Source: Chiridota heheva (lineage: Eukaryota > Echinodermata > Holothuroidea > Apodida > Chiridotidae). From it: a stretch of 64,000 nucleotides of DNA. Position 1 is the first letter of the stretch, and the number at the start of each line of letters is the position of its first letter. Positions 44,171 to 56,469 of this stretch are shown here, piece after piece. Below the pieces are notes generated by a model. It did not search any database, was not told the DNA's origin, and saw only the letters and a program-made list of their open reading frames with translations. Made by a program: the position numbers and the translations under genes. The stretch is from NCBI GenBank assembly GCA_020152595.1, contig JAIGNY010001701.1, positions 239,501 through 303,500 of the forward strand. Reading direction: 5' to 3'.

Positions 44171-44889
44171 ATAAACAATTTAGTACAAAAATCATGTTGA
44201 TATGTTATTCCTACCAGAAGATATTCAAATTTTAAGGTTTACAAAAAATGCCACTAAGCGAATAGGAAACGGCTCAGTATGACATCACAGCAACACATTC
44301 TCCCACAAAGGTGATGTATTTCATTAAAATCTATCATCCTTTTTTATCAATAGAACCTGCTACAAAAATAAATTGATGAAAGTCAGGTATTTAAATACAT
44401 TGCCAAATATACCTTACTTCAATAACTTTTGGAAAATTGTTTCTAATCATCAGAAACAACCAATTAATGTTCAAAGAAATACATGAACACTTGCAATGGA
44501 ATTGTCTCTATGACATCATCAAACACAACTGTACAAAAACTTTTAAATGCACTTGGGAAATCTTTTAAAAATCCATATCTCCTGAATGGAATATGATATC
44601 AACCCTGATTTTTGTACCAAATTGGCTCTAAAAATATGCTCTTTCAAATAGAATTTTACAAAAAACCATGGGAATATTCCTGTAATACATAAATAGTATT
44701 GTTGCTTTGTACATTGTTCAAATTAGTCCTTTTTTTCCCAACTGCACTAATGTTACCGTTGATTTGATCGCCATGGAGATGCAGAAAATTGCTCTTGAAT
44801 GCTTGTGGAAAGAGACATTTAAATTCAATCATGCTAGTGAATAGAATTTTGAAAATGCATCATGTGATTATTCTGAATAGTGTCTGGTT

Positions 44890-45205
44890 GCATGGAACTA
44901 ATTATTTGCCCCATTGAAGCCTATGATGAAAGAGTCAAGTTCAGGGTCCTTTTCCTACCAGAAAGTGAAAGATTTGGGATATTTTCGATGTTTTCCGAAA
45001 AGTACTATATAATATCTTTCGGATGAGGGTACTTTCAATAGAGGTCACCAGAGGTCTAGGCCCTTTTTTGAGGCTCAAGTGAAAAGGTGTTTGCACCTCG
45101 CCAAATGACTCAAATTTTGTTATGGGTCCATGGTAAAATAGTTGGCTATGAAACTTTTGGATATGCATAGTTTGGATATGCATAGCCAAGATCTATCCTT
45201 TCTGT
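44890..45205 (+). repeat. Dispersed repeat family E, copy 1
   Basis: 'gcctatgatgaaagagtcaa', 'gtgaaagatttgggatattt', 'ccaaatgactcaaattttgt' and 'ggatatgcatagccaagat' recur in order at 59100-59400. The class is unknown. Confidence 0.65.
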
Positions 45206-45360
45206 ACCATTCCTGAAATTTTCAACTTCTCATCTTTCTGTCCCATCTAAATTTGTTTTTAAAAATATTTTTATTAGCCTTTTTTCTGGGGATTCTCATT
45301 TAGGCTGGCGTAGTGATACCTAATTAGTTCTATGCTACCTATATGTCAGACAGCTAAAAA

Positions 45361-47230
45361 GAACAGAATATTAGAAGAAAGACAGAGAAGTAAAGAAAAG
45401 AGTCCAATCAGATAAAAGAAAGATGGTAGATATTATGGTGAAAGAAGCAGATGCAGCATCAGGTGGAGACATGAGTGGTCAATACAAAATTACAAAGAAA
45501 ATATGTTATAAAGGAAGAAAGAAGAATCTTGGAGTAAGGAATGGAAATGGAAAGCTTATCACTGGAGAAGATGAGATGAGAGAAAGATGGAAAGAACACT
45601 TTGATTCAACTTTAAACCAACCTATACCAGAGGCAACCAACCAACCAAAGTATAGAAGCAAATGAAGATGACATTAATGTCAAAATGGGTGAGACTCAAG
45701 CCAAAAAATAAAGAATGCTGTGTCAAAGATGAAAATGGAAAAGCACCAGGAGTGGATGGAATAAGCATTGAAATGTGGAAAGGTAGTATGGATTTTACAT
45801 AGAGACCTTTAACTACATTATTCAACCAAATTTTAGATACAGAAGAAGTACCAGATGCATGGAAAAAAAGCATTATAACTATTATACCAAAGAAAGGTGA
45901 CCTGACAATTTGTGACAACTACAGAGGTATATCTTAATACCAACAGCAAGTAAGATATTTGGAAGGATTTTGATTTTGATTGAGCAAGCTGGCTTTATGA
46001 ACTACTGAACAAATAATAGATACTAAACTTCGTTATGAGCAAGCTGGCTTTAGGAGTGGCAGAGGAACTACTGAACAAATATTCATTCCTAGAAATATAA
46101 TAGAACAATGCTTGGAATGGAAAGCCACAGTATACCTCAACTTCATTGACTTTCAGATGGCGTTCAACAGTCATAGACAGAAGCATGATGTGGAAGATTA
46201 TATGGCTCATTATGGGATACCCATTAAATACACAAATATTATACAGAACTGGTATGATGGCAGCAAATGTGCAGTGTTAAGCAATGGAAAACTTTCTGAC
46301 TGGTTTACTGTGAAAACTGGGGTAAAACAAGGATGTGTAATATCTGGTTTCCTCTTTATACTTACTATTGACTGGGTGATGAGAACCATTCCACAACGCA
46401 GAAGAAATGGAATCTGGTGGAACTTATTTACAGCCCTTAGACGATCTTGACTACTCTGATGGCATTGCACTTATTTCTAGCACCAAAGAACAACTCCAAG
46501 ACAAAACAAGCAAACTACATAACAGGTAAAACGGTTGGTCTGAAGATAAATGAAAAAAGACACAAGAATCATGCGCATTAACAACAAAACTGATAGAACA
46601 ATTAAAGTTGCAAATGCAGAGCTTGAAGATGTTGATAGCTTTGTCTAAAGAAGGAGGCACTGATGAAGACATAACATGCAGAATTGGGCTAATTGGGCTG
46701 GCACAGGCAACTTTCAGACAACTTGACAAGATTTGGAAATCAAACAGCTACCGGATAAAAACTCAACTGAAAATATTTCAATCAAATGTAATCTCAGTCA
46801 CTCCTCTATGGATGTGAAACCTGGAAGCTGACAAAGCTGATGGGAAAAAATTAGATGTGTTCTAAAGGAGATGTCTTAGAATTATTTATGAAATTTAGAT
46901 GGCCAGTGAAAGTTGCCAATGAAGAACTATATGAAAGAACAGGCACAGTGGAGATAAACAAGGAGATATTTAAGAGAAGATGGAGATGGTTTGGTCATGT
47001 ATTAAGAAAGGATGAAGAAAACTATGCCAGAATATCCATCACCAGCACCAGAAGGTAGAAGAAAGAAGGGAAGACCTAAGACAACATGGAGAAGAGTGGC
47101 AGAAAAGGAGGGGAACAGTTTTGGATGGAACAGCTGAGGAGAAGCTGCAGTAGCAATAAGAGACAGAAAGAGATGGAAGAATTTGCTTAGAGAAGCCTCA
47201 ATCTCCATACCCAGGAGAAGGGAGAGGTAA
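45361..47230 (+). pseudogene. Dead non-LTR retrotransposon (RTE/L2-like reverse transcriptase)
   Basis: Fragments in order are EMRERWKEHFDSTLNQP, KMEKAPGVDGISIEMWKG, AWKKSIITIIPKKGDL, EQAGFRSGRGTTEQIF, LNFIDFQMAFNS (motif A), WFTVKTGVKQGCVISGFLF (motif B), then LDYSDGIALIS at 46446-46478, where the YADD box has become YSDG. The C-terminal part reads ETWKLTKLMGKKLDV, WPVKVANEELYERTG, RRWRWFGHVLRK and KGRPKTTWRRVAEK. This is a standard LINE RT with its linker domain. Multiple stops and frameshifts and the lost catalytic aspartate show it is inactive. Confidence 0.85.
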
Positions 47231-47394
47231 GGTATAAAGACCTATATGTATTCAGAGATGCTTTATTTGTGAAATGATATTTAGTTGGGGATAGGTTAAC
47301 GCAGTACTGATTGAGAATGGTGGGCACCTGAGCTACTACTAAATACAATATGGTCATTTTATGTTTTATTAATAAGACCAATGTCTTTCATTTT

Positions 47395-48218
47395 TACCTC
47401 CACCAACAAAGTTGGACAGAGGTTATGTTTTCACCTGTGTTTGGCTGCTTGTTTGTCTGTTTGTTTTCCATCAACATATCTCAAGAACTGATGATTAGAT
47501 TTTAATTAAATTTGGTGTGTGGTTTTTCAACTGCTTAAGAAAGAAGTGATTAAAATTTGAGACATATTAGAACAGGGGAAGGGCCCAAATAAAGGGGAGG
47601 GGTCGTTTTACGGTGATTTTTTCTGTCATTAGATTATCTCAAGAACTGATGATTGGATTTGGAATAATTTTGTTGTGTGGTTTTATTATTGCTTAAGAAA
47701 CAAGTGATTTAATTTTGGGACGAATTGATACAAGGGAAGGGCAGAAATCAAGGGGTGGGGATGTTTAGGGTAAGGTCTGTCAAGACATAGTTGAAACTTT
47801 CCAATGGAATGTGGTGACAATTAGTTCATGCCATGAAAAGAAATCCAATAATCAATTTTAGGACTTGAGAAATTTAAATCAAATAACAACAATGGGTTTC
47901 TGCCATGAATGGAACATGATGGAATGTGAATATTCTTAACTGAAAGTAACTCAAACAATGAATGCTTAGCCTGAATGAAACTTAAAAAAATAATATGGCC
48001 TTGGAAGAAATCATTCAGAAGATAATCTTGAAGTGTTCAGGAATGTAAATGATCATTACAGATCAAAACTTGGGGATGAATCTTGGTGGGCCTAGTATTT
48101 CTGAGATAGATTTTAGTGGTTATTGGGATCGAATGCACTCTTAGATCATTCTAGGCATCTTGGAATTGCAACGGGGGTGGAGGTTTGTGATCTACAGGGT
48201 GCTGATATTCTAGTTCAC
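47395..48218 (+). mobile_element. Dispersed repeat family D, full copy 2
   Basis: It starts ACCTCCACC-AACAAAGTTGG and its right end contains GGTGGAGGT (about 48177), so short terminal inverted repeats ACCTCCACC/GGTGGAGGT are visible. The interior has duplicated 'atctcaagaactgatgatt', 'tttggtgtgtggttttt' segments. No ORF. A full-length-like copy lies at 56470-57458 and a split one at 28090-30500. Confidence 0.65.
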
Positions 48219-48360
48219 ATTAGTTTCAGATTGGTTTTAAAAGAAAAGTATTATGGTTGAATATCAGCATTAAAATCAGTTCATATTGTGAATTTGTGAA
48301 CCTTTACTTAGACACAAGAACTCCTTATTCCACATGACATCCCATCTTTGTATTAAAGAG

Positions 48361-48530
48361 GGAGTCTCATCTCAAGAAAATTGCTTGACCCTCACGGATG
48401 ATCTTAATATAGCAACGTCACTTCCTGGTGGTAAATAATTGCCTTGTCAGTTATTGTGTAAGCCTTTTGACCAATCAGAAACATTAGATTGTATTTCTGG
48501 TATCCATGTTAACACGATATCTGGCCTTTC
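48361..48530 (+). repeat. Dispersed ~190-bp repeat family C, copy 2
   Basis: Matches copy 1 from 'ctcaagaaaattgcttgacc' to 'acacgatatctggccttt'. Confidence 0.75.
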
Positions 48531-48534
48531 AATG

Positions 48535-49590
48535 TTGTTTATTAATTAAAATTGATTTGAATATATATTTAAAGTACTTGGTACTTGCTACCTCAATTGG
48601 CTTTACGTTATTGAAAATACAGCATTATAAAGTAAGAGGGAGTTATTGGGGAACTTTTCAGGGAACTGCTTTTTAGTGCAACAAAAGCAAGTGTATTGAA
48701 GCTAATTATAATTGATTGTATCAAGGCATGGTTGGAAAGATATTGCAGTTCTTCTCACAAACTTTTACAATTTTGAGTAAGTTTTCTTGCCTCTGCTGTT
48801 TGTAAAGATCACAAGAATTTTCAGCAGTATTCCAAAAAAATCTTGACAAGGTACCCAAAGACCAATGAAGATAAAGTGTCTTTAAATGCCAGAATCGAAC
48901 CCAGTACCTTGGCCATTGTTGTATCAAGGCATGGTTAACATTTCACCCTTTTACAGTTTTCTTGCCTCTGCTGTTTCTAAATACAAAATTTTTGGTATTA
49001 AAAAAAATCTTCCCACAAAAATGCAGAGTTGGAATTAATTGTAACATTTCCCACAGTTCTAAATAAAGAAATTTAAAAAAATGTAGTGAATACATGTTTT
49101 TATACTTCCCTCTATCATAGTTAAATGAATTGTTCATATTGGGGATATTTTAAGAGCAAATATTTATCACATATACTATTTTTTACTCAAGAAACATGCT
49201 ACAAAAAAAAAGAAGTTATATATAGGGCCTATATAGTTTTTATTATTATTTTTTTTTTTAATGAATTTGTTTTTATCTTCCTGTGAATTCCTAATTTTCC
49301 TGCGTTAAAATGCAGAAACTGTATATTTTTTCCAGCTCCAGTTAAACGATAGTCAAGTAGCTCTGAAAACTTGTGGTTTGCTAGAAATGGACATTTTTGA
49401 CAAGTTTTCAATAGTCTTCCTGAATTATTATGTAATAATTTCCCTCTTAAATTATACAAGAACACTTTAAAAAAGGGTTGTTGTGGCATTAAATTTTGTT
49501 GTATTGATAATGATAAAGAAAACAGTGACATGTCTAAGGGGGCTATTGGGGGCTTAGCCTCCCCCTCACCTCCCACAATTCTGTGCAAGC
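48535..49590. other. Intron 3 sequence, unrecognised
   Basis: AT-rich intron. 'aaggcatggtt' and 'cttgcctctgctgtttgta' each occur twice, at 48724-48810 and 48927-48980, indicating a diverged local duplication. Confidence 0.35.
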
Positions 49591-49599
49591 CATAAATAT

Positions 49600-50270
49600 A
49601 ATTAACTGAAATATCAAATGAACCACATGATGCATTTTTTGCAATCGTATCGACTGAGCTATCGTTAATTTTGGACCAAACCTTTTACAGTTTGCACCAA
49701 AATTCCTTCCATTTTCAACCAAACATCTTTCATTTTGGTTCAGGCTTTTATCAAAAATTTCAATTTTGACCAAAATTTTCAGGGTCACAATCTACAATAT
49801 AGAATCAAATTTTTGGATTGAAGGTGAAGTTCTTCATCAGGGCCATGTGTGAATGGGAGTCGTAATAAATTTTCAAAGCAATACAACTTTCAAAATAGGT
49901 TTTATCTCCTTCTTTTTGCCCATGCCACTTGGGAAAAAATCATGGGAAATTTTCAATTTTCAGGAATTCTCCTTCATTTTCAGGAAATTTTCTTTATTTT
50001 CAGAAAATTTTCTTAAATTTCTGTGAAAATTTTCCTAAATTTTAAGGCAATCTCCGTCAATTTTGGGGAAACCTTCATTTTCCTAGAAATTTCCTGCATG
50101 TTTGTGAAATCTACAATTTCCAGGAATTTTTCTTAAAATTTCAGGAAAATTCTTTACCTTCCAGGAAAGCACTGTCAATTTCGAGAAATTTTCAGGAACT
50201 GTTGCAAAAATCAAACAAAATTTCAATTGTATTTTAATAATTTCACAATTTGTCATTAAAATAAACCATG
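49600..50270. repeat. TTTTGGTCCAAA-type and TTTCAGGAAATTTTC-type short repeats
   Basis: 49655-49790 contains 'ttttggaccaaa', 'caccaaaattcc' and 'caaccaaacatc' units; an inverted counterpart ('ttttggtccaaaattta' and similar) occurs at 62590-62700. 49940-50200 contains a dozen degenerate 'ttcaggaaattttctt' units. Confidence 0.5.
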
Positions 50271-50274
50271 CATG

Positions 50275-51520
50275 CAACCAGGAAACTCTTTTCGGGGTGC
50301 CTCTAACTCATACGCACCTCTGTCAGTCTGTCTTCCCTAATCTGAAACCAGCCCTCAGTAAGTTTTCTGAAAAATGCAAAGCAAAGAAAGATAACAAAGT
50401 GATGTAGGTAGTAATTAATTTATCATCAAATAGAATAGTTACAATCAATAAATAAATAATAGATCACCTGCTTCCATATGCTATGTAAAATCAATAACAA
50501 TCATTGCCATTGATAATAATAACCTAATCCCAATGTAATAATCAATAAAAGAAATAATCATGATAGCTGAATTTCCACATTCCCTATGCTAAAACGAATG
50601 TAAATACTCCTTCTTTCCCTAATTGTTCAAACATTAAAAGATTCAAATGCTTTACCGCTAGACCACATACATTGATATACATTCATCAAGTCTAAAACTG
50701 TATCAAAGCTAAACTTAGCATACTAAACTTGTTAACTGTTTTTCCTCATACTTGTTACGCTCTGTTGTTGTTCATGTCCAGAAGGATTTTTTCTGACTTT
50801 AATGTGCGCTATATACTATAAGTTTCCATTACCTTAACTTATTCAGATTCAGATTCAGGTTGCAAGATTACTTCAGCAGATGGAAAGTGGTGTACATATA
50901 CCCATGCTAACAATTTCTTAACTTAGCTGTTGAATTTTCCGGTTAGACGAGCCTTGTTCATTTCAAATAATATCATTCTCTTTCACTATCTCTTCAAAAA
51001 ATATTTTGGTGTAATAAATATTTTCTCTTATATTTCTGAAACAGTAAAAATATCTAAACAATACCATTCTTCATATCACGTTTTGGAGGTGGCTATTATA
51101 ATATCAGATTGGCACCGGAACTTATCGTATGCATTCCTCAACGTTGCCAATTTAGGCCTACATGATTTTTGCGAATAAAAACAATGCCATAAATTTTTGA
51201 ATTAGCATTGCTAAAATTTATTGTAGCGTTGTTAGCATTAAAATACAATCTTCAATAAATAGCACTTAATTTGAAGTCCATATTCTTTTCATTAAATGAA
51301 ATTTAAAAAATAATTCTCAATTAAAAGATGGTGGATTTTAAGCATGGAGTTTTCAATACTAGACCTGTTGTGTCCTGAGGTCCACTACAGAAAAATTTCC
51401 CCCCAACCAGGTGTTGGAAGCTGGCAAGGTTTTTCATTCATGTATAATAGAGAGTACAAAAGGTTGTTTTAAAATGATGACCATGAGCAAGATATAAAAG
51501 TACTCACAATTCTCTTTCTG
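50275..51520. other. Intron 3 sequence, unrecognised
   Basis: AT-rich intron without recognised repeats or reading frames. Confidence 0.3.
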
Positions 51521-51521
51521 T

Positions 51522-51733
51522 CATAGTCCTCTGTCATAGTCCTCTGTCATAGACCTCTGTCATAGTCCTCTGTCATAGTCCTCTGTCATAGTACCTCTGT
51601 CATAGTCCTCTGTCATAGTCCTCTGTCATAGACCTCTGTCATAGACCTCTGTCATAGTCCTCTGTCATAGTCCTCTGTCATAGTCCTCTGTCATAGTCCT
51701 CTGTCATAGACCTCTGTCATAGTCCTCTGTCAT
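51522..51733 (+). repeat. 13-bp minisatellite TCATAGTCCTCTG
   Basis: About sixteen units, with the variant TCATAGACCTCTG interspersed and one unit carrying an extra A. The unit matches 'tcatagtcctctatcatag'-type text in the foldback arm near 44090, so the array may have grown from a copy of that arm. Confidence 0.92.
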
Positions 51734-52104
51734 GTAATATATGCATATTGAGTGGTGTATTAGTTCAGTTAGGAAACAATTTTATAACTCAATATGAAAT
51801 TTCAACAATTCTGAAATCCAAATTTATCTTTCATCATTTCTTATATTCTCAGAATACTTATCATTTCTTCACCTTGAGTGTTCATCAAATTATAAATCAA
51901 GCATGGGTGTAGCTAGGAGGGTTGACCGGATCAGTTGACCTCTCAATGGCTCTTCAAAAGGTCCAGAAACTTTGCTAAAAGGTGCAGATTTTGAGGCAAT
52001 GACCATTATTTGTTTGCTCTTCAGTAAAATTTAGCCCCAAAACAGTTTAAAGACCACAATTTTGGAAAACGTTTTATGCCATCTGCATATGTTTGTTCTA
52101 ATGA

Positions 52105-52196
52105 CTTCCCCCTTTACCCCTTTCCCCCTCCCCTTTACCCCCCCCCCCCTTTACCCCTCCCCTCCCCCTCTTCCCTTCCCCTTCCCCCTTCTCCAA
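52105..52196 (+). repeat. Polypyrimidine tract, ~90 bp
   Basis: Nearly pure C/T with a C13 run and only scattered A ('tttacccc' units). Such homopurine-homopyrimidine tracts can form triplex DNA; whether this one does is not known. Confidence 0.85.
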
Positions 52197-52721
52197 TCTA
52201 AAAGACTGGCTGTACCCGCTGAGTCACCCTAGTAATGCAATTTTTCAACCAATGATTATATTATTTTGTAGAATTTATTGTATGAACCTACAAATATTTA
52301 TGTTAGTTGACAGCTACCATTGATCTTCATATTGATTTCTATGTTCGGGTGCAAAATCAATTATAACAGCTTTGTGTTGAATACTTCATGCTTATTACCC
52401 CCTTGTGCAGTTTTTTTATATATTTTTTTATGAAGCTGATAATCATTATGAAAATATGATAGATGCATAAATAATATAGAAAACTCCCCTTATGAAAGTA
52501 TGATAGATACAAAATATTGTAGAAGATACTGTAATTCAAACACAAAAGGCCTCAAATGGGACTGTGATATTCATAAATCTAAAAGCTGTTCTTGCAAGCT
52601 ATACCTGATACCTGCACTAAATTACTGTCGGGTTTAATTTCATTTTCATGCCGTTTCAGTGTCATTAATACTTCACGCTCCAAAATAGGTTTACTTGATG
52701 TATTGGCAGAGAGTATTTGTA

Positions 52722-54425
52722 CAGTGTCTGTTTGGATTCTCAGTGTCCGTTTGGATTCTCAGTGTCTGTTTAGGTTCTCAGTGTCTGTTTGGCTTCTCAG
52801 TGTCTGTTTGGGTTGTCAGTGTGTGTTTGGGTTGTCAGTGTCTGTTTGGGTTGTCAGTGTCTGTTTGGGTTCTCAGTGTCTGTTTAAGTTGTCAGTGTCT
52901 GTTTGGGTTGTCAGTGTCTGTTTGGGTTGTCAAGTGTCTGTTTGGGTTGTCAGTGTCTGTTTGGGTTGTCAGTGTCTGTTTGGGTTCTCAGTGTCTGTTT
53001 GGGTTGTCAGTGTCTGTTTGGGTTGTCAGTGTCTGTTTGGGTTGTCAGTGTCTGTTTGGGTTGTCAGTGTCTGTTTGGGTTGTCAGTGTCTGTTTGGGTT
53101 GTCAGTGTCTGTTTGGGTTGTCAGTGTCTGTTTTGTTCTCAGTGTTCTGTTTGGGTTGTCTGTGTCTGTTTGGGTTGTCAGTGTCTGTTTGGGTTGTCAG
53201 TGTCTGTTTGGGTTGTCAGTGTCTGTTTGGGTTGTCAGTGTCTGTTTGGGTTCTCAGTGTCTGTCTGGGTTGTCAGTGTCTGTCTGGGTTGTCAGTGTCT
53301 GTTTGGGTTGTCAGTGTCTGTTTGGGTTGTCAGTGTCTGTTTGGGTTGTCAGTGTCTGTTTGGGTTGTCAGTGTCTGTTTGGGTTGTCAGTGTCTGTTTG
53401 GGTTGTCAGTGTCTGTTTGGGTTGTCAGTGTCTGTTTGGGTTGTCAGTGTCTGTTTGGGTTGTCAGTGTCTGTTTGGGTTGTCAGTGTCTGTTTGGGTTG
53501 TCAGTGTCTGTTTGGGTTGTCAGTGTCTGTTTGGGTTGTCAGTGTCTGTTTGGGTTGTCAGTGTCTGTTTGGGTTGTCAGTGTCTGTTTGGGTTGTCAGT
53601 GTCTGTTTGGGTTCTCAGTGTCTGTTTGGGTTGTCAGTGTCTGTTTGGGTTGTCAGTGTCTGTTTGGGTTGTCAGTGTCTGTTTGGGTTGTCAGTGTCTG
53701 TTTGGGTTGTCAGTGTCTGTTTGGGTTCTCAGTGTCTGTCTGGGTTGTCAGTGTCTGTCTGGGTTGTCAGTGTCTGTTTGGGTTCTCAGTGTCTGTTTGG
53801 GTTCTCAGTGTCTGTTTGGGTTGTCAGTGTCTGTTTGGGTTGTCAGTGTCTGTTTGGGTTGTCAGTGTCTGTTTGGGTTGTCAGTGTCTGTTTGGGTTGT
53901 CAGTGTCTGTTTGGGTTGTCAGTGTCTGTTTGGGTTGTCAGTGTCTGTTTGGGTTGTCAGTGTCTGTTTGGGTTGTCAGTGTCTGTTTGGGTTGTCAGTG
54001 TCTGTTTGGATTGTCAGTGTCTGTTTGGGTTGTCAGTGTCTGTTTGGGTTGTCAGTGTCTGTTTGGGTTGTCAGTGTCTGTTTGGGTTGTCAGTGTCTGT
54101 TTGGGTTGTCAGTGTCTGTTTGGCTTCTCAGTGTCTGTTTGGCTTCTCAGTGTCTGTTTGGGTTGTCAGTGTCTGTTTGGGTTGTCAGTGTCTGTTTGGG
54201 TTGTCAGTGTCTGTTTGGGTTGTCAGTGTCTGTTTGGGTTCTCAGTGTCTGTTTGGGTTCTCAGTGTCTGTTTGGGTTCTCAGTGTCTGTTTGAGTTTTC
54301 AGTGTCTGTTCAGGTTCTTAGTGTTTCTTTGGGTTCTCAGTGTCTGTTTGGGTTCTCAGTGTCTGTTTGGGTTCTCAGTGTCTGTTTGGGTTCTCAGTGT
54401 CTGTTTGGGTTCTCAGTGTCTGTAA
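52722..54425 (+). repeat. 19-bp minisatellite, about 90 units, open in three frames
   Basis: The unit is 'gttgtcagtgtctgtttgg', 84 percent G+T. As 19 is not a multiple of three and the unit has no stop in any frame, three overlapping open frames of 463-614 codons arise on the + strand, each a 19-residue repeat of SVCLGCQCLFGLSVSVWVV type. The centre is almost homogeneous, while both ends are enriched in the 'gttctcag' variant and in substitutions. It is in intron 3 and lacks any sign of a gene. Confidence 0.95.
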
Positions 54426-54429
54426 ATTA

Positions 54430-55000
54430 TATTTGATTGTTTGTTCTGGATTTCCTTGATTTACAGCAAATAAAGAATTTAAGGTTCTTCTGAATCGCCC
54501 GATGTTTATTATTCGTTTAAAGGTTGATAAAATTTTTTTTCTTCCATTTTTCGGACTCAAATCTTTTGATTTTTGTCTGTTTATTAATTTCTATCTGTAC
54601 AAGGGTGTAACTTACCCATTTTTAGCTCAACCAACACAGTGTTTTGTTGAGGTTATAAGATCGTACAGGAATTTCATTTTTTGCCTTTAAATTGTTTTAA
54701 CTTTTTTGTTTTGACACCTCTGGTCTTGAAATTTTGGCTCATATCAGTGGCATAGCCAGGATTAAAGTGTTATTAAAGTGTTAGAAGGGGGGAGGGGGAC
54801 TCCTCTCTAAGGGGACAAAGTTTAAGGTGGAAATTTTAAACCAAAAAATGAATATATTAATTTGTGGGTACTCCAGGGGTGTACGAAGGGTCACTGTTCA
54901 TAGGGAAGAAAACCCCTACAATTTCCCAGTTACAAGTGGGAAAATCGCACTGCAGGTAAATCAAGTTTCCATCAAACGTTGATGCTACTCGGGAAACTCG
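54430..55000. other. Intron 3 sequence, unrecognised
   Basis: AT-rich intron with 'gtggcatagccaggattaaa' low-copy repeat text at 54749 and a G-rich run at 54786-54800. Confidence 0.3.
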
Positions 55001-55004
55001 TTCA

Positions 55005-55130
55005 ATTTTAGGGAAATCTCCTTCATTTTGGGGAAATCTTCTTCATTTTAGGGAAATCTCTTTCATTTTAGGGAAATCTTTCTCATTTTAGGGAAATCTC
55101 CTTCATTTTGGAGAAATGTTCTTAAATTTT
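55005..55130 (+). repeat. 20-bp tandem repeat GGGAAATCTCCTTCATTTTA
   Basis: Five to six units with one or two changes each. Confidence 0.85.
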
Positions 55131-55830
55131 TGGGAAATGTTTCAATAATTTTACCAAATTTCACTAATAATTTACCAAATTTTCCTTCAACTTTACAAAT
55201 TTTTTCAATTGTGTTTGAAACATTTCCCAATTTTACTTCACAACTTGGAAAAAAGCATCCAATCGAGAAGGTAAAGTTCCTTTAGGGGTAAATTTTCCTC
55301 TGACCCCTCCCCTTTGCACACCTCTGCTCCTTCCTTCAAGTAGAATCCAGCACTGCACAACATTTTGTGATTGAAGATCACTGAATTAAAATAAACTCAT
55401 TATTTGAAATGATGATATAACTTTGTTGAATCAAATGTTATAGAATCAAATGTTGTTGTGAGGTAAAATCCCTGATTTTAAAACTGGAAAGATATATGCA
55501 ATTACAGCATCAAACTGGAAATATTGAGCATGGCTATAGGCCTCTGGGCAATCCACACTTCAAATGTCACAATTTTTATGGATGGTGTCTGTTATAGCAT
55601 GAAATTAATTTCAAAAACACACAAATCAAAATATTTATTCTCTCACTCACTTTTCCTGATATTAAATATTGACACAGTTGTGATTTGCGATCCTATGTGA
55701 CTTATTTCTTCATTGCATGCAGTCACTAAAAATACCTCTTGAATGTTAGATAGTAATTGAATACATGAAGAGATGAGGCTTGAAATACCAAAAATGCACA
55801 GAAATATTTTCTTCTTAAAAAGAGCCCGGG

Positions 55831-56022
55831 GAGATCTTGTCTCAAAAAGTTGCTTGACATTTACCAATACATCTGTTACATAATACTAACGTCACTTCCG
55901 TAGCGCTAATTTTATTGGCTTGTCGGTGATTGTGTAAACCTTTTTGTTGAATCAAAAACTTTGGGTTGTATCGCATATCTGATCTCTACGGTATTCACGT
56001 TAATACGATATCCAGCCTTTAA
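55831..56022 (+). repeat. Dispersed ~190-bp repeat family C, copy 3
   Basis: Matches copies 1 and 2 from 'tctcaaaaagttgcttgaca' to 'aatacgatatccagccttta', with more divergence and a small insertion near 55970. Confidence 0.65.
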
Positions 56023-56219
56023 ATGCAGTATTCAAGTTTTAACGCAACGTATGTCTGTGTGGTTCATGGCTAATTATAAATCACTTGTTGATATTGTAGT
56101 TACTTGAAGTTATCTTCAAATTGTTTGACAAAATTCCATTTTTGAAAATTGTTTGAACCTCTTCCTCGCAGCCTTTTTTTACATTGTTCTACTAACAGAT
56201 AAGAAAATTCATTAGCCTA

Positions 56220-56345
56220 AAGGCATCACAACCATCAGGTTGTGATGGAAAACAGACAATATATGACCTAAGGGAATGCGTTCTCTTTGTAACAAGACAA
56301 AAGTCTGAATTTGTCAATAATCTTGACATGTGTTTGTGAGGTTCC
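56220..56345 (+). repeat. Single arm of the foldback element seen at 57.9 kb
   Basis: 'tgatggaaaacagacaatat', 'aagggaatgcgttc', 'aatcttgacatgtgtttgtg' and 'aggttccaaatgta' follow the left arm of the element at 57907-58160. Confidence 0.55.
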
Positions 56346-56469
56346 AAATGTACTAACAGACTGTAAAAAAATATACTTACAAGCAAGTCTATGAAGCAAA
56401 TAGTGTATTATTTTTAACTCAACATCATGGAATTTGCAAAGGTTCAAAAGATAAATACAAAAAACAGGA

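Noticed and set aside
46112-46450. 112-codon RT frame as an active LINE
   Set aside because: The catalytic YADD has become YSDG, a frameshift lies between motifs B and C, and stops interrupt the rest.
51522-51733. CRISPR-like regular array
   Set aside because: Units are 13 bp and contiguous, with no unique spacers, and the genome is animal. It is a minisatellite; the same applies to the other arrays here.
52592-54436. A 614-codon open frame, and two overlapping ones of 576 and 463 codons, as a large repetitive protein gene
   Set aside because: They are all translations of one 19-bp minisatellite without stop codons. Three simultaneous frames, no start context, no domain and an intronic position argue against coding.
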